Shown one piece after another: positions 1 through 7,692 of a stretch of 53,488 nt of DNA (position 1 is its first letter; each line of letters opens with the position of its first letter). Position numbers and translations under genes: made by a program. The notes beneath the pieces are model-generated. The model was given only the letters and a program-made list of their open reading frames with translations, had not been told where the DNA came from and ran no database searches. The stretch comes from Bacillus sp. SA1-12 (lineage in GTDB: Bacteria; Bacillota; Bacilli; Bacillales; Bacillaceae). The stretch covers positions 1 through 53,488 of the forward strand of contig NZ_LATZ01000025.1 in NCBI RefSeq assembly GCF_000981385.1, given 5' to 3'.

Positions 1-10
1 CTTTTTCTTA

Positions 11-1862
11 GTGTGCCAGGCATGGCAACTATCTAGGTGGTGAAAGTCCACTGTGGGGGTACACATCGACCAACCACTAAGGAAGCGCAAGGTACTTATC
101 GTGAGGTAAGGGCTGGAGGAAGCGTGGAATAAAATCTTGACTCGACGAACAGAAATCTGATACTAAGGCTCTACAAAGGGATTAGACTCCTAAGCAAGTT
201 AAAGTCCAAAAGATGTGCGTAACTTTGTAGAGTAAATCAGGCGAGTAAAAGAGGAAAGATAGTTGTCTTACCCTGGGAGATCTTGCGGATGTACAGAAGT
301 ACAGTCGAAAAAAGGTTTGTCGCAAGAAGTCAGCAGAAGCCATAGTAATGAAATAAATTCATGAAGGGCTGAACAATTTATAGTGTTTCAACACCACGAA
401 TGCGTGAGTGACGAACTCCGAATGTGTTAATGGTAAAAGTATGAGCGTATCTCAAAGGATATCCAAAAGGGAGCTATCACTTACTACGTGAGAGGGAAGG
501 AGAAACGAGTGTGGAACTTTTAGAACAGATTCTAAGTAATCTAAATATGAATGAAGCTTACTTACGTGTCTATAAAAATAAAGGTACAAGTGGGGTCGAT
601 GGAGCAACAGTCGACGAACTAAAGCAATATCTGAAAGAGAATAAGGATGATCTGCGTCAGCGCATCAGAACAAGAAAATACCAACCACAAGCTGCCTTAA
701 GAGTGGAGATCCCAAAAGGAAATGGAAAGATGCGCAAGTTGGGAATACCAACAGTAGTGGATAGAGTAGTTCAACAAGCCATTCATCAAGTTCTCAGCCC
801 GATATTTGAAGAACAGTTCAGCGAATTCAGTTACGGTTTCAGACCAAAAAGAAGTTGTGAGATGGCGATTATGAAAAGCCTGGAAATTCTGAATGATGGT
901 CATGACTGGGTAGTCGACATTGATCTTGAAAGATTCTTTGATACAGTCCATCACGATAAAATCATGCGAATTATATCCAACACAATAAATGATGGAGATG
1001 TCATTTCTCTAATAAGAAAATACTTAGTTAGTGGGGTTATGGTGAATGGGAAATATGAAGAAACACCAGTTGGGACTCCGCAAGGAGGCAACCTCAGCCC
1101 TCTTTTGAGTAATATTATGTTGAACGAACTGGATAAGGAACTAGAAAGTAGAGGACTTCAATTCGTGAGATACGCTGATGACGCCCTGATTTTTGTGAAG
1201 AGCGAGAAAGCAGCGAGCAGAGTGATGAAATCAATCGTGAGATTTATAGAAGAGAAATTAGGTCTGATAGTCAATGCAGAGAAGAGTAAAATCTCTCGTC
1301 CAAAAGATCTGAAATTCTTAGGATTTGGATATTATTACGATTATAAAAATAAGAGATATCAAGTGAAACCTCATCCAAGTTCGGTACAGAAGTTTCAAAG
1401 GAAGCTTCGACAACTGACAAAACGAAGCTGGAGTGTTCCACTAGACTACCGAATATTGAAACTGAAACAAGTTATATTTGGATGGGTAAACTACTTCAGA
1501 GTGGCAAACATGAAAAAGGTGACTGAACGAATAGACAATAAGCTTCGTTCCAGAATTAGGGCCATCATCTGGAAACAATGGAAAGTAGCGAAGAAACAAA
1601 TCAAATCGCTTATCCAGTTAGGGATTCCAGAGGAAGAAGCAAAAGGATTAACCTACTGTCGAAAAGGTTACCGATACATAGGATTATCAAAAGTCGTCCA
1701 AAGAGCAATCTCAAACAAAAGACTAAAGCAAAGGGGAGTCCCCTCTGCTTTAGAACATTATCTAAAAGTACACACTGTGATATAAATTGAAACGCCGTAT
1801 ACGCGATCCGTACGTACGGTGTTGTGAGAGGGGCGAAAATAATACATTTATTTTCCCTCTAC
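11..1862 (+). mobile_element. Group II intron, complete
   Basis: A self-splicing retroelement. The 5' end is taken at GTGTG (11), matching the GUGYG start of group II introns. About 500 bases of structured, non-coding sequence (domains I to IV) precede the maturase gene. After the gene, 1793-1840 folds like domain V (the CCGTAT...GTACGG arms), followed by a domain VI-like hairpin whose GAAAATAA and TTATTTTC arms pair, ending at CTCTAC (1862). The upstream exon visible is only ten T-rich bases. The intron lies in intergenic DNA just before the Nudix gene, so it does not obviously break a gene. Boundaries are good to a few bases and the structural class was not assigned. Confidence 0.85.
511..1785 (+). 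CDS. ltrA: Group II intron reverse transcriptase/maturase
   Basis: Intron-encoded protein that helps the intron RNA splice and copies it into DNA at new sites. The 424-residue protein has the reverse transcriptase core: a KNKGTSGVDGATV N-terminal block, the FDTVHHDKIM block, GTPQGGNLSPLLSN, and the catalytic YADD in RYADDALIF near residue 220. A maturase (X) domain follows around residues 290-380 (GWVNYFR). There is no visible C-terminal HNH endonuclease motif, so retrohoming would rely on another primer. The start is GTG, preceded by GGAAGGAG ten or so bases upstream. The frame is intact, so the element may be active. Confidence 0.93.
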   Translation: MELLEQILSNLNMNEAYLRVYKNKGTSGVDGATVDELKQYLKENKDDLRQRIRTRKYQPQAALRVEIPKGNGKMRKLGIPTVVDRVVQQAIHQVLSPIFEEQFSEFSYGFRPKRSCEMAIMKSLEILNDGHDWVVDIDLERFFDTVHHDKIMRIISNTINDGDVISLIRKYLVSGVMVNGKYEETPVGTPQGGNLSPLLSNIMLNELDKELESRGLQFVRYADDALIFVKSEKAASRVMKSIVRFIEEKLGLIVNAEKSKISRPKDLKFLGFGYYYDYKNKRYQVKPHPSSVQKFQRKLRQLTKRSWSVPLDYRILKLKQVIFGWVNYFRVANMKKVTERIDNKLRSRIRAIIWKQWKVAKKQIKSLIQLGIPEEEAKGLTYCRKGYRYIGLSKVVQRAISNKRLKQRGVPSALEHYLKVHTVI

Positions 1863-1926
1863 TCGATTTCAAGTAACGGAGCATTTTGTTTAAAGGAGTT
1901 ATAGCTAAAATGAGAGGAATGTTTAG

Positions 1927-2364
1927 ATGGATTACATACAACATTTAAGGTCAATGGTAGGAAACGAGAAGGTTATTATGATTGTTTCGGGTGCATTTGT
2001 TTTTGATAAAGAAAATCGAGTGCTGATGCAAAAACGTTCTGATAATGGTCAATGGGGATTTCCAGGCGGATTTATGGATTTAGGAGAAAGTGTTCAAGAT
2101 ACAGCTAGAAGAGAAGTTTACGAAGAGACAGGACTTAAATTAGAAGAACTTGAGTTATTTGGGATTTATTCTGGTCCTCAATATGATAAGACATTTTCAA
2201 ATGGAGACCAAGTATTACATAGTGGGGAGTTAGTTGAAAGTAACGAGGAGTCTATACAGAATAAATTTTATTCACTTAAAGAACTACCAGAGAATATATT
2301 CACGGAACATAAGATGCTTGTCGATGATTTATTATCGAAAAAACAACTTCCGATTATTGGGTAA
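1927..2364 (+). CDS. Nudix hydrolase, probable internal deletion
   Basis: Member of the Nudix family, which hydrolyses nucleoside diphosphates linked to another moiety. The Nudix box is complete at about residues 47-70 (GGFMDLGESV then RREVYEETGL), with the REVYEE acidic residues that bind the metal. The ORF is 145 residues. In the related Bacillus proteins I recall, a stretch of about a dozen residues (a beta strand) lies between the NGDQV and GELVE segments; here NGDQV runs almost directly into GELVE around residue 95. An in-frame deletion may therefore have impaired the fold. The start ATG has AGAGGA upstream. It stands alone, 64 bases after the group II intron. Substrate unknown. Confidence 0.85.
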   Translation: MDYIQHLRSMVGNEKVIMIVSGAFVFDKENRVLMQKRSDNGQWGFPGGFMDLGESVQDTARREVYEETGLKLEELELFGIYSGPQYDKTFSNGDQVLHSGELVESNEESIQNKFYSLKELPENIFTEHKMLVDDLLSKKQLPIIG

Positions 2365-2379
2365 TAATTTTTCAACAAA

Positions 2380-2428
2380 CAGGTGTAAGAGTTTAAGATC
2401 CAGCTACCATACTTGGTGGCTTTCTTAT
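2380..2428 (+). repeat. Terminator-bearing repeat, copy A
   Basis: Contains AGGTGTAAGAGTTTAAGATC, then a hairpin whose arms 2402-2409 (AGCTACCA) and 2414-2421 (TGGTGGCT) pair with one G-T, followed by a T-rich tail. It probably ends transcription of the Nudix gene. The leading segment closely matches copy B at 3340, after the methyltransferase gene. Confidence 0.6.
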
Positions 2429-2507
2429 TGTACTAAAGAAGCAGTTTAATTAAAAAGGACTTTATAAAAAAAGGTAGAACTTAAAAATTAAAAAGGGGAG
2501 GGATTTG

Positions 2508-3263
2508 ATGGCTTTAAAACATGGAACTGAAAAGTTTTATGATAACATTGCAGAAAAATATCACTGGTTTTTTTCATCATGGGATGATGTAATGGAACGA
2601 CAAATGAAGAATTTAGTTCCGCAATTAAGGAATTATAATGCAGATACTATTCTTGATTGCTCCTGTGGTACAGGACTTCAAGCAATAGGTCTTGCAAAAG
2701 TTGGTTTTGATGTTGTAGGAACAGATTTAAGTCAGAACATGCTTGATAAAGCACAGAGAAACGCTACTGAAGCAAAAGTAAATCTAAGATTGTTGAAATC
2801 AGACTTAAGAGAATTAAATAGTAATGTTGTTGGTTTGTTTGATGCGGTTATATGTATGGGTAATTCCATTCCTCATCTGATGTCAGAAATTGATTTGAAA
2901 AAGGCGTTAAAAAATATCTACAATTGTGTTAATCAAAGTGGTGTAGCTATTTTTGAAATGAGGAATTATGACAAAATGTTGTCAGAGAAGCCAAGATTTC
3001 TCCCCATGAGAATTAACGATGAAAAAGATGGTAAATTTGTCAGCGTTTTATATGTGTTCGATTATCTTGAAAAAATTGTTAGATTTAACATTGTTTATTT
3101 AATTGAGGATAAGAATTCAGGTAATAAATCAATGGAAGTTGAGTCTGTTGATTATAACCCTATAAAAAGTGAAATATTTAAAAAATTATTATTGGAAGCT
3201 AGGTTTAAAGAAATTGAAGTATTAGAAGATGACCACAACTTACAATATATTGCAAAAAAATAG
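2508..3263 (+). CDS. Class I SAM-dependent methyltransferase
   Basis: Small-molecule-type methyltransferase using S-adenosylmethionine. Motif I is ILDCSCGTGLQAIGLA (about residues 47-62), followed by the acidic residue of motif II in VVGTDLSQNM and by a D-A-V-I-C-M-G-NSIPHL segment typical of the Methyltransf_25/glycine-N-methyltransferase-like group. The substrate cannot be told. The start is taken at ATG 2508 (MALKHG), six to seven bases after GGGGAGGG; a TTG three bases upstream is also possible. It is monocistronic, with terminator-like repeats on either side. Length (251 residues) is normal for this family. Confidence 0.85.
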   Translation: MALKHGTEKFYDNIAEKYHWFFSSWDDVMERQMKNLVPQLRNYNADTILDCSCGTGLQAIGLAKVGFDVVGTDLSQNMLDKAQRNATEAKVNLRLLKSDLRELNSNVVGLFDAVICMGNSIPHLMSEIDLKKALKNIYNCVNQSGVAIFEMRNYDKMLSEKPRFLPMRINDEKDGKFVSVLYVFDYLEKIVRFNIVYLIEDKNSGNKSMEVESVDYNPIKSEIFKKLLLEARFKEIEVLEDDHNLQYIAKK

Positions 3264-3339
3264 AAGCTAATACAACCTAATTTAGTGAAGCAATTTATTA
3301 TCACTACTAAATATTGAAGCTATTTTTTCTTCAACTATA

Positions 3340-3389
3340 GGGTGCTAAAGTTTAAGATCTGCTTAGGATATGTAGCAGGTCTTTTTTTA
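3340..3389 (+). repeat. Terminator-bearing repeat, copy B
   Basis: Shares GGTG.(T/A)A.AGTTTAAGATC with copy A at 2380. The hairpin arms are 3355-3363 (AGATCTGCT) and 3374-3382 (AGCAGGTCT), with one G-T pair, and a run of seven T follows, making a good intrinsic terminator for the methyltransferase gene. Confidence 0.65.
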
Positions 3390-3437
3390 ACTTGCTATTA
3401 TAATAATAAAGGTTTTTTAGAAGGGAATTTAATTACA

Positions 3438-3674
3438 TTGGAAAAAACGATTAACGAACTTACATTATTGTTATTGTACCTAACTTCTTGGAATGAGAAT
3501 GATTTACCAAACGAAATGAGAAGAAGTTGGAAAGGTTATCCATTTGATGCATTAAATGAACTTACAGATAAGGATTTTATCAGAGGAAGTATAAAGGCAA
3601 AGTCGGTTTATCTTACAGAGGAAGGTATAAAGGAAGCAGAAAAATTAGTTGGCAAATATTTAAATAATATGTAG
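3438..3674 (+). CDS. DUF6429 family protein
   Basis: A 78-residue protein of the DUF6429 family, small helical proteins of unknown role common in Firmicutes. Recognised by ELTLLLLYLTSWNE, RRSWKGYPFDALNEL and the C-terminal VYLTEEGIKEAEKL, which reads like the wing of a winged helix. A longer frame opens at 3342, but its first 30 codons run through the terminator repeat; the start is therefore placed at TTG 3438, about eleven bases after AGAAGGG. This gives the normal family length. No operon partner. Confidence 0.72.
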   Translation: MEKTINELTLLLLYLTSWNENDLPNEMRRSWKGYPFDALNELTDKDFIRGSIKAKSVYLTEEGIKEAEKLVGKYLNNM

Positions 3675-4434
3675 AATTGTTGATTTTGTTGAACTAACAG
3701 TGCACCTATAGAATAATAACAAAAAACAACCTCTTGTGAGAATGAGAGAGTCCAATAACTGGCAAGAGGAAAGTAAAATACTCAAATACCAAGAGGCATA
3801 AAATGAATTATAACTAAATTAAAAAGATTGATCAAGGTTACCCAGGAGAATGTTTGTTATAAAGCGATCTAGAAAAAGATACCTTGTAACGATTGAGAGC
3901 AACGTTCAGACTATAGTAATTTTAGTAATTGCTATTGATGATGGTATGTGTCGGATACTTCGTAATCATTTATTAGTTGATGACAATGGAAATAAAATAG
4001 GTAAAGTCTCATTTACAGAAACGGTATTAGGTTAATTAGTGTTACTGAGGAATTTAGCGTAATTAAATTTTGTATTACATGAAAAACTTTGGTTATTATG
4101 TAAGGTTTTTTTAAAAGGAGAATCCTAGTTAAATTAAAAAAACACCATATAGGTGATTTACAAATGAAAGTATCAAAAATCATGTGAAATTGGGAAATTG
4201 CTTAATTTATTTTTGTTAAAAATGGTATAGATGTTTTTGGATCAACACTCATAGTTGCACTCGAACTCATATATGTATGATTCGTTGGGAAGTACGTATG
4301 ACTAGGAAAGTATTAGCAAAAGAATGATTAAAAACAGGTGATATAGCTAAACAAATACCTGGTATGCTGATTCAAAATTTATGGATATTTATCATACAAA
4401 AAAAGAATCCTAATAAAAAAGTGAGGGTTCTAAC
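3675..4434. other. Gene-poor stretch with decayed sequence
   Basis: No convincing gene. A hairpin pairs CCTCTTG (about 3730) with CAAGAGG (about 3763). A 61-codon frame at 3850-4035 has no recognisable family and a badly spaced ribosome site. Around 4300-4420 short stretches in one frame (reading GDIAKQIPGM) look like a broken DNA-binding or phage-type protein, interrupted by stops. The stretch looks like genetic debris. Confidence 0.5.
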
Positions 4435-4920
4435 ATGTCAATAAAAAATCAATCGTTACTTAATATTATAATGGTTGTACTATCTTGGTCGTCATTACCT
4501 TTTTTAGGTATTCGTAATATAAAAAATTTTTTTCCTGCTACACTCCTAATTGGGATTATAGAAATACTGCATGCGCGAATTGGAAAAAAACGCAAATACT
4601 GGGTTTTTTACAATAAGCCAAACTCCTATCTATTTGATGAACTACCTTTTAATACTGGTCCGTTTATTTTTATCTCATTGTGGACTCTTAAGATAGGATA
4701 CGGAAATTTTAAAAAGTTTATTTTAATCAATGCACTAGTACATGCTTTCTTTGCGTTTCCATACACATTTCTAGCAAAAAAAGTAAGATATTATTCCTTA
4801 GTTCGGCTCAATAATTTTCAATTTTTCCTCTATTTCTTCTCTAAGGCACCTATATTATATGGGGCTCAATATCTTTATGAGAATAGGAAGAAAATAATAG
4901 ATAATAAATTAAATAAGTAG
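4435..4920 (+). CDS. Hypothetical membrane protein
   Basis: A 161-residue integral membrane protein with about four hydrophobic segments (roughly residues 7-25, 30-45, 75-95 and 100-150), separated by basic loops such as RIGKKRKYW. I know of no assigned function; similar small proteins occur widely in Bacillus, often annotated only as hypothetical. The start ATG follows GTGAGGG. It is transcribed alone and ends one base before a strong terminator. Base composition is AT-rich like its neighbours. Confidence 0.7.
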   Translation: MSIKNQSLLNIIMVVLSWSSLPFLGIRNIKNFFPATLLIGIIEILHARIGKKRKYWVFYNKPNSYLFDELPFNTGPFIFISLWTLKIGYGNFKKFILINALVHAFFAFPYTFLAKKVRYYSLVRLNNFQFFLYFFSKAPILYGAQYLYENRKKIIDNKLNK

Positions 4921-4955
4921 GACAAAGGACCTTCATTTTGAAGTCCTTTGTCCAT
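4921..4955 (+). terminator. Intrinsic terminator after membrane protein
   Basis: GACAAAGGAC (4921-4930) pairs perfectly with GTCCTTTGTC (4942-4951). It directly follows the stop codon of the membrane protein gene. Confidence 0.8.
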
Positions 4956-5223
4956 ATGTTTTAAATATATAGATTATACCAATTCCGTATTATAAGAAAG
5001 AACACTTTAAAAAGACAAAGAAATATTTCCTTTTGACCTTTTTTAATTTACCCACTCAGAATACTAAGTCATTGCTATACAGAGAAACTTTCTCCTGAAA
5101 TGTCCTTTCAAAAAGTACCCCATGCATCAAAATATTTATGACTGCTAGGACCCTCATAAAATGTCGGAACTCTGCTTCTATCTTCTGAAAAATAAAGAAT
5201 GTGAGGGAGGACGTCTTTCTTAA

Positions 5224-5276
5224 CATTCCGTAGGTTCCTGTTCCATTTACGGCAAGCCGCCATACCGAACGAGCCG
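5224..5276 (+). repeat. 53-bp repeat upstream of radC, copy 1
   Basis: Starts CATTCCGTAGGTTCC and ends CGAACGAGCCG. It matches 9501-9553, in front of ardC, at 51 of 53 bases by eye. The centre holds CGGCAAGCCG, a short self-complementary core. The two copies lie about 670 and 410 bases upstream of their genes. Confidence 0.85.
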
Positions 5277-5369
5277 AAAACCTGTTGAAAGATTATTCTA
5301 AGAAGAAATGGTAAATTCTTGTCTGTAGCCAAGAATCGTGTCGCTTGCTTCGCATTGCTCCAAATCATT

Positions 5370-5850
5370 AGAGATTTCGGGTTGTTATAGGGCATCGAAC
5401 CCAAACAACCCGACTATATCAACACCATGTTTATGATATAGCACGCTCTTTTTGTCCTTTTAGATTCTTGACGAATCAAAAAGTTCCAAAGAGCTTTTTC
5501 TTTTCTACTGTTTGAGAGATTAATTGCTTCGGGCGTTGAACCCTTCGCAATTAGGCGTTTACAGATCTTTCGATCTGATAGAAACGCCCAGCTCTAGCGT
5601 AGTGAACCTTCTTTGTTCTCCTCATTGTAATGAGTGGGCTTATAACCGAGTGAAGGGCTGGCGTCAGGCAAACAAAATCGGCAAAGCCAAGTAGGCTAAG
5701 GGGCAGTAAGAAAGCAGAAAAACACTTTCTGACTGCCCCTAAGTCATTGGGCTTTACTCGATTTTGAACGACAACTGGCAAGGACTAGGCCTGTTGTCTA
5801 TGCCTGACTGGCGAGTTCGCTTCTTCGTAAGCGAACCCTTCACACGGTTT
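5370..5850. promoter_or_regulatory. Hairpin array upstream of radC
   Basis: No gene is visible, but at least seven hairpins lie in about 480 bases. Examples: CGGGTTGTT (5378-5386) with AACAACCCG (5404-5412); TAATTGC (5521-5527) with GCAATTA (5547-5553); GGCGTTT...AAACGCC (about 5553-5589) with an inner AGATC/GATCT; AGGGGCAGT...ACTGCCCCT (about 5699-5740); GTTCGCTT with AAGCGAAC (about 5815-5836). Two carry the tip GGGC-RT-YGAA-CCC. Such density is unusual for an ordinary leader and suggests DNA that works when single-stranded, or a structured RNA. The function is inferred. Confidence 0.55.
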
Positions 5851-5896
5851 GCGCCCATCATTAGGAGTTAATCAAACAAAGAAAGGAGTGTTATAA

Positions 5897-6340
5897 ATGG
5901 AAAAAATATACGAAATTTTACGAATCAAACAAGTTATTCAAGAAGTTGAAGGTGGAGACAAGTACATAGTTCGGTCACCACAAGATGGAGCAACTGTCGC
6001 ATCAATGTTCATAGGTGATGAAGATCGGGAAGTATTCTTTGTGATGTGTCTGAATACAAAAAATCGAATCGTTGCCGTCCATCGTTGTCATGTTGGAGGT
6101 CTTAATGCTAGTTTAGTAGTACCACGTGAGGTGTTCAAATCCGCCATATTAAATAACAGCGCATCAATCATTGTAAGTCATCAGCACCCTTCAGGGGACG
6201 TCAATCCATCAAGAGAAGATCTTGACGTCACGAAGCATTTGGTGGAGTGTGGCAAGATCTTAGGAATCGAGGTCCTCGATCACATCATAGTGAATGATAA
6301 AGCCAACTATTTCAGCATGAAAGAAAAAGGATACGTCTAA
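5897..6340 (+). CDS. radC: RadC-like JAB/MPN domain protein
   Basis: A 147-residue RadC family protein consisting of the JAMM/MPN metalloprotease-like domain alone; the helix-hairpin-helix N-terminus of chromosomal RadC is absent. The metal site is complete: H95, H97 and D108 in SHQHPSGDVNPSREDLD. Short RadC proteins of this kind are typical of plasmids, integrative elements and phages, where the role is unsettled (DNA repair or anti-restriction have been proposed). The start ATG follows GAAAGGAG. It is preceded by a long hairpin array and followed by a strong terminator, so it is probably a single-gene transcript. Confidence 0.88.
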   Translation: MEKIYEILRIKQVIQEVEGGDKYIVRSPQDGATVASMFIGDEDREVFFVMCLNTKNRIVAVHRCHVGGLNASLVVPREVFKSAILNNSASIIVSHQHPSGDVNPSREDLDVTKHLVECGKILGIEVLDHIIVNDKANYFSMKEKGYV

Positions 6341-6349
6341 TATTCGAAG

Positions 6350-6382
6350 GAAGAGGGCAACCTCTTCTTTCTTCTTTCTTTT
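6350..6382 (+). terminator. Intrinsic terminator of radC
   Basis: GAAGAGG (6350-6356) pairs with CCTCTTC (6361-6367) around a GCAA loop and is followed by a long T-rich tract, ten bases after the radC stop. Confidence 0.85.
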
Positions 6383-6394
6383 TTATAAAGAGTG

Positions 6395-6457
6395 TCGAAA
6401 GTAGGGGCATTGAGCCCTAACATTTCGAACTGCATTCAACGATTCGCGTTGATGCAG
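6395..6457 (+). promoter_or_regulatory. Two hairpins before the 6546 gene
   Basis: Hairpin 1: TCGAAA (6395-6400) pairs with TTTCGA (6423-6428), with inner TAGGG/CCCTA and a GCATTGAG tip like those upstream of radC. Hairpin 2: CTGCAT + CAACG (6430-6441) pairs with CGTTG + ATGCAG (6447-6457) around ATTCG. Both sit immediately upstream of a conventional promoter. Confidence 0.6.
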
Positions 6458-6482
6458 CATAAAAAATAGAGATATGCTATTC

Positions 6483-6530
6483 GTTGACTAAGTCAACATC
6501 GTGTGATATATTCTGTTGACTTGGTCAACA
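6483..6530 (+). promoter_or_regulatory. Promoter with two GTTGAC-N3-GTCAAC operators
   Basis: Two palindromes, GTTGAC-TAA-GTCAAC (6483-6497) and GTTGAC-TTG-GTCAAC (6515-6529, with one further T/A pair outside), are centred 32 bases apart. The -35 box TTGACT (6484-6489) lies in the first; the -10 box TATATT (6507-6512, with an upstream TG) lies between them at 17-base spacing; the predicted start point falls in the second. A dimeric repressor binding both would block this promoter. The repressor is not identified; MarR-type proteins favour sites of this style. Confidence 0.75.
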
Positions 6531-6545
6531 GAAAGGGGATAGGAT

Positions 6546-7046
6546 GTGAAAAGATCTACGAAACGAATTAATGAACATTTTCCCGAATTTGAAGGGAAAT
6601 TAAAAGCAAATAAGAACAATGTATTAATTGAAGAATCAATGAAAGGATTAAATGAAGTTGAAGTTACTTTTTTAAAGTTAGCTTGTTTTTTTGAAAATCC
6701 TGAACACGAAAAGTTTGATATTGGGCTGTTGTATCAACACTTAGACAATGATTGGTTAGAACTAGCGTTAGAATTAATAGCTCAATTCTTCAAAGAAGAT
6801 ACTTATTTGATTCAAATGCCAGCCCTTTCGTTCGTTAGAAAAGACAGCAAAGGCTTTTTTAATCAAAAACAATTTGCTGATTTTTTAGCGGAGAATGAAC
6901 TAAATTATGACAGACGTAAATTGAATGTGTATTTTAGTAGAGGGAAGCTTCCAAATCCTGATTTGGAACTTGGAGGAACACCTTATTGGAGTCAAACATC
7001 AGTTGAAAAGTTCTGCGAAGAAGAGAAAAAGCGGTTAAAAAAATGA
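6546..7046 (+). CDS. Hypothetical protein with tight operator control
   Basis: A 166-residue soluble, acidic, mostly helical protein that I do not recognise. The C-terminal third (FNQKQFADFLAENELNYDRRKLNVYFSRGKLPNPD...PYWSQTSVEKF) resembles the helix-turn-helix of excisionase/MerR-like DNA-binding proteins, where a phrase such as GKLPxPD...PYW often forms the wing. A DNA-binding or plasmid-maintenance role is therefore possible. The start is GTG 6546, eight bases after AAAGGGG; the overlapping ATG at 6544 runs at once into TGA. The gene follows the double-operator promoter and lies within the mobile-element-like island. Confidence 0.65.
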   Translation: MKRSTKRINEHFPEFEGKLKANKNNVLIEESMKGLNEVEVTFLKLACFFENPEHEKFDIGLLYQHLDNDWLELALELIAQFFKEDTYLIQMPALSFVRKDSKGFFNQKQFADFLAENELNYDRRKLNVYFSRGKLPNPDLELGGTPYWSQTSVEKFCEEEKKRLKK

Positions 7047-7484
7047 TGACTTTAATGTATGAATTCCTTCCTTATTTATTTGCTTTAAATACTTGAAAAC
7101 AAGAAAAAATTAATGTTATTCTAAACAGCATAGTACAAGAAAAGACCTAAATGCTGCTGTACACCAGTATTTATAATTTTAGCTGCGTTGCATTTGAAGC
7201 AACGGCTCAGGTTGAGTAGTTAAAAGGAAAAAAAGTAACCTACCCTCTACCGTTTTGCCGAACAGACAGGGTGGTTACTTTTTTTGATTTATGGTGTTGA
7301 TTATATTTTTGTAAATAGTATAAACAGTACTAGTGTCATTTTACTATTACAGAATAATGCAGAGAAAATACTTATGTAAATAATGTTAATTATTCATAGA
7401 ATCATGTCTGTTTTTCTGCTATCATAATAAGACAATTGCATAGCAGGGTGGGCGGTTGAGCCTCTCATAAGGGAGGTGCAACTG
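7047..7484. other. Gene-free spacer before the small toxin gene
   Basis: Contains a terminator at 7228-7285 and AT-rich sequence. CATAAT at 7423-7428 could be the -10 of the toxin promoter, but no good -35 is seen. Nothing else is recognised. Confidence 0.5.
7228..7285. terminator. Symmetrical (bidirectional) terminator
   Basis: AAAAAAAGTAACC (7228-7240) pairs with GGTTACTTTTTTT (7273-7285), with an inner CCCT/AGGG. A-runs and T-runs flank the stem, so it can work on both strands. Confidence 0.8.
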
Positions 7485-7562
7485 ATGGACATAAATACAG
7501 CAATGTTTATGATAGCGTTAGTGACTTTAATCGTCCTATTGATCGAGAAAATAAACAAGTAA
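7485..7562 (+). CDS. Probable type I toxin, holin-like peptide
   Basis: A 25-residue peptide, MDINTAMFMI followed by ALVTLIVLLIEKINK: a short polar start, one hydrophobic membrane helix, and a basic tail. This is the shape of the small membrane toxins of type I toxin-antitoxin systems in Bacillus (annotated as putative holin-like toxins; TxpA/BsrG-like). It has a very strong ribosome site (AAGGGAGGTG, 7 to 8 bases before ATG). The 5' leader contains AGCAGGGTGG (7442-7451), exactly complementary to CCACCCTGCT just after the stop (7564-7573). Such 5'-3' pairing locks the full-length mRNA of known type I toxins. The antitoxin RNA was not located with confidence. Confidence 0.72.
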   Translation: MDINTAMFMIALVTLIVLLIEKINK

Positions 7563-7595
7563 TCCACCCTGCTCTTTGGCCAGAACGGGTGGATT
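7561..7595. promoter_or_regulatory. Hairpin at the end of the toxin gene
   Basis: AATCCACCC (7561-7569) pairs with GGGTGGATT (7587-7595). The left arm begins within the stop codon and includes most of the sequence complementary to the leader, so this hairpin and the long-range lock are mutually exclusive. It could also terminate an antisense RNA. Confidence 0.65.
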
Positions 7596-7658
7596 ACTTC
7601 TCTAAGTAAGAACCTTATTACTGCCAATCGCTCACTTTGCGATCGCAATTGTACAGGT

Positions 7659-7692
7659 AACCGTAGTGTTGGCGCACTGCGGTTATTTTTAT
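7659..7692 (+). terminator. Terminator downstream of toxin locus
   Basis: AACCGTAGTG (7659-7668) pairs with CACTGCGGTT (7675-7684), with one mismatch, followed by ATTTTTATT. It is the likely end of a longer toxin mRNA. Confidence 0.65.

Noticed and set aside
3850..4035. 61-codon plus-strand frame
   Set aside because: No family recognised, the GGAG lies only one base before the ATG, and it lies in decayed DNA.
5108..5404. 98-codon minus-strand frame
   Set aside because: It runs through the 53-bp repeat and hairpins, has no ribosome site and unnatural composition; likely chance.
5551..5781. 76-codon minus-strand frame
   Set aside because: Covers the hairpin array upstream of radC; the protein sequence reflects inverted repeats, not a gene.
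5370..5850. CRISPR or integron attC array reading of the hairpins
   Set aside because: Repeats are not regularly spaced or identical, and there is no cas gene or integron integrase.
7394..7648. 84-codon minus-strand frame across the toxin locus
   Set aside because: It is antisense to the small toxin and to structured RNA; no ribosome site or family.
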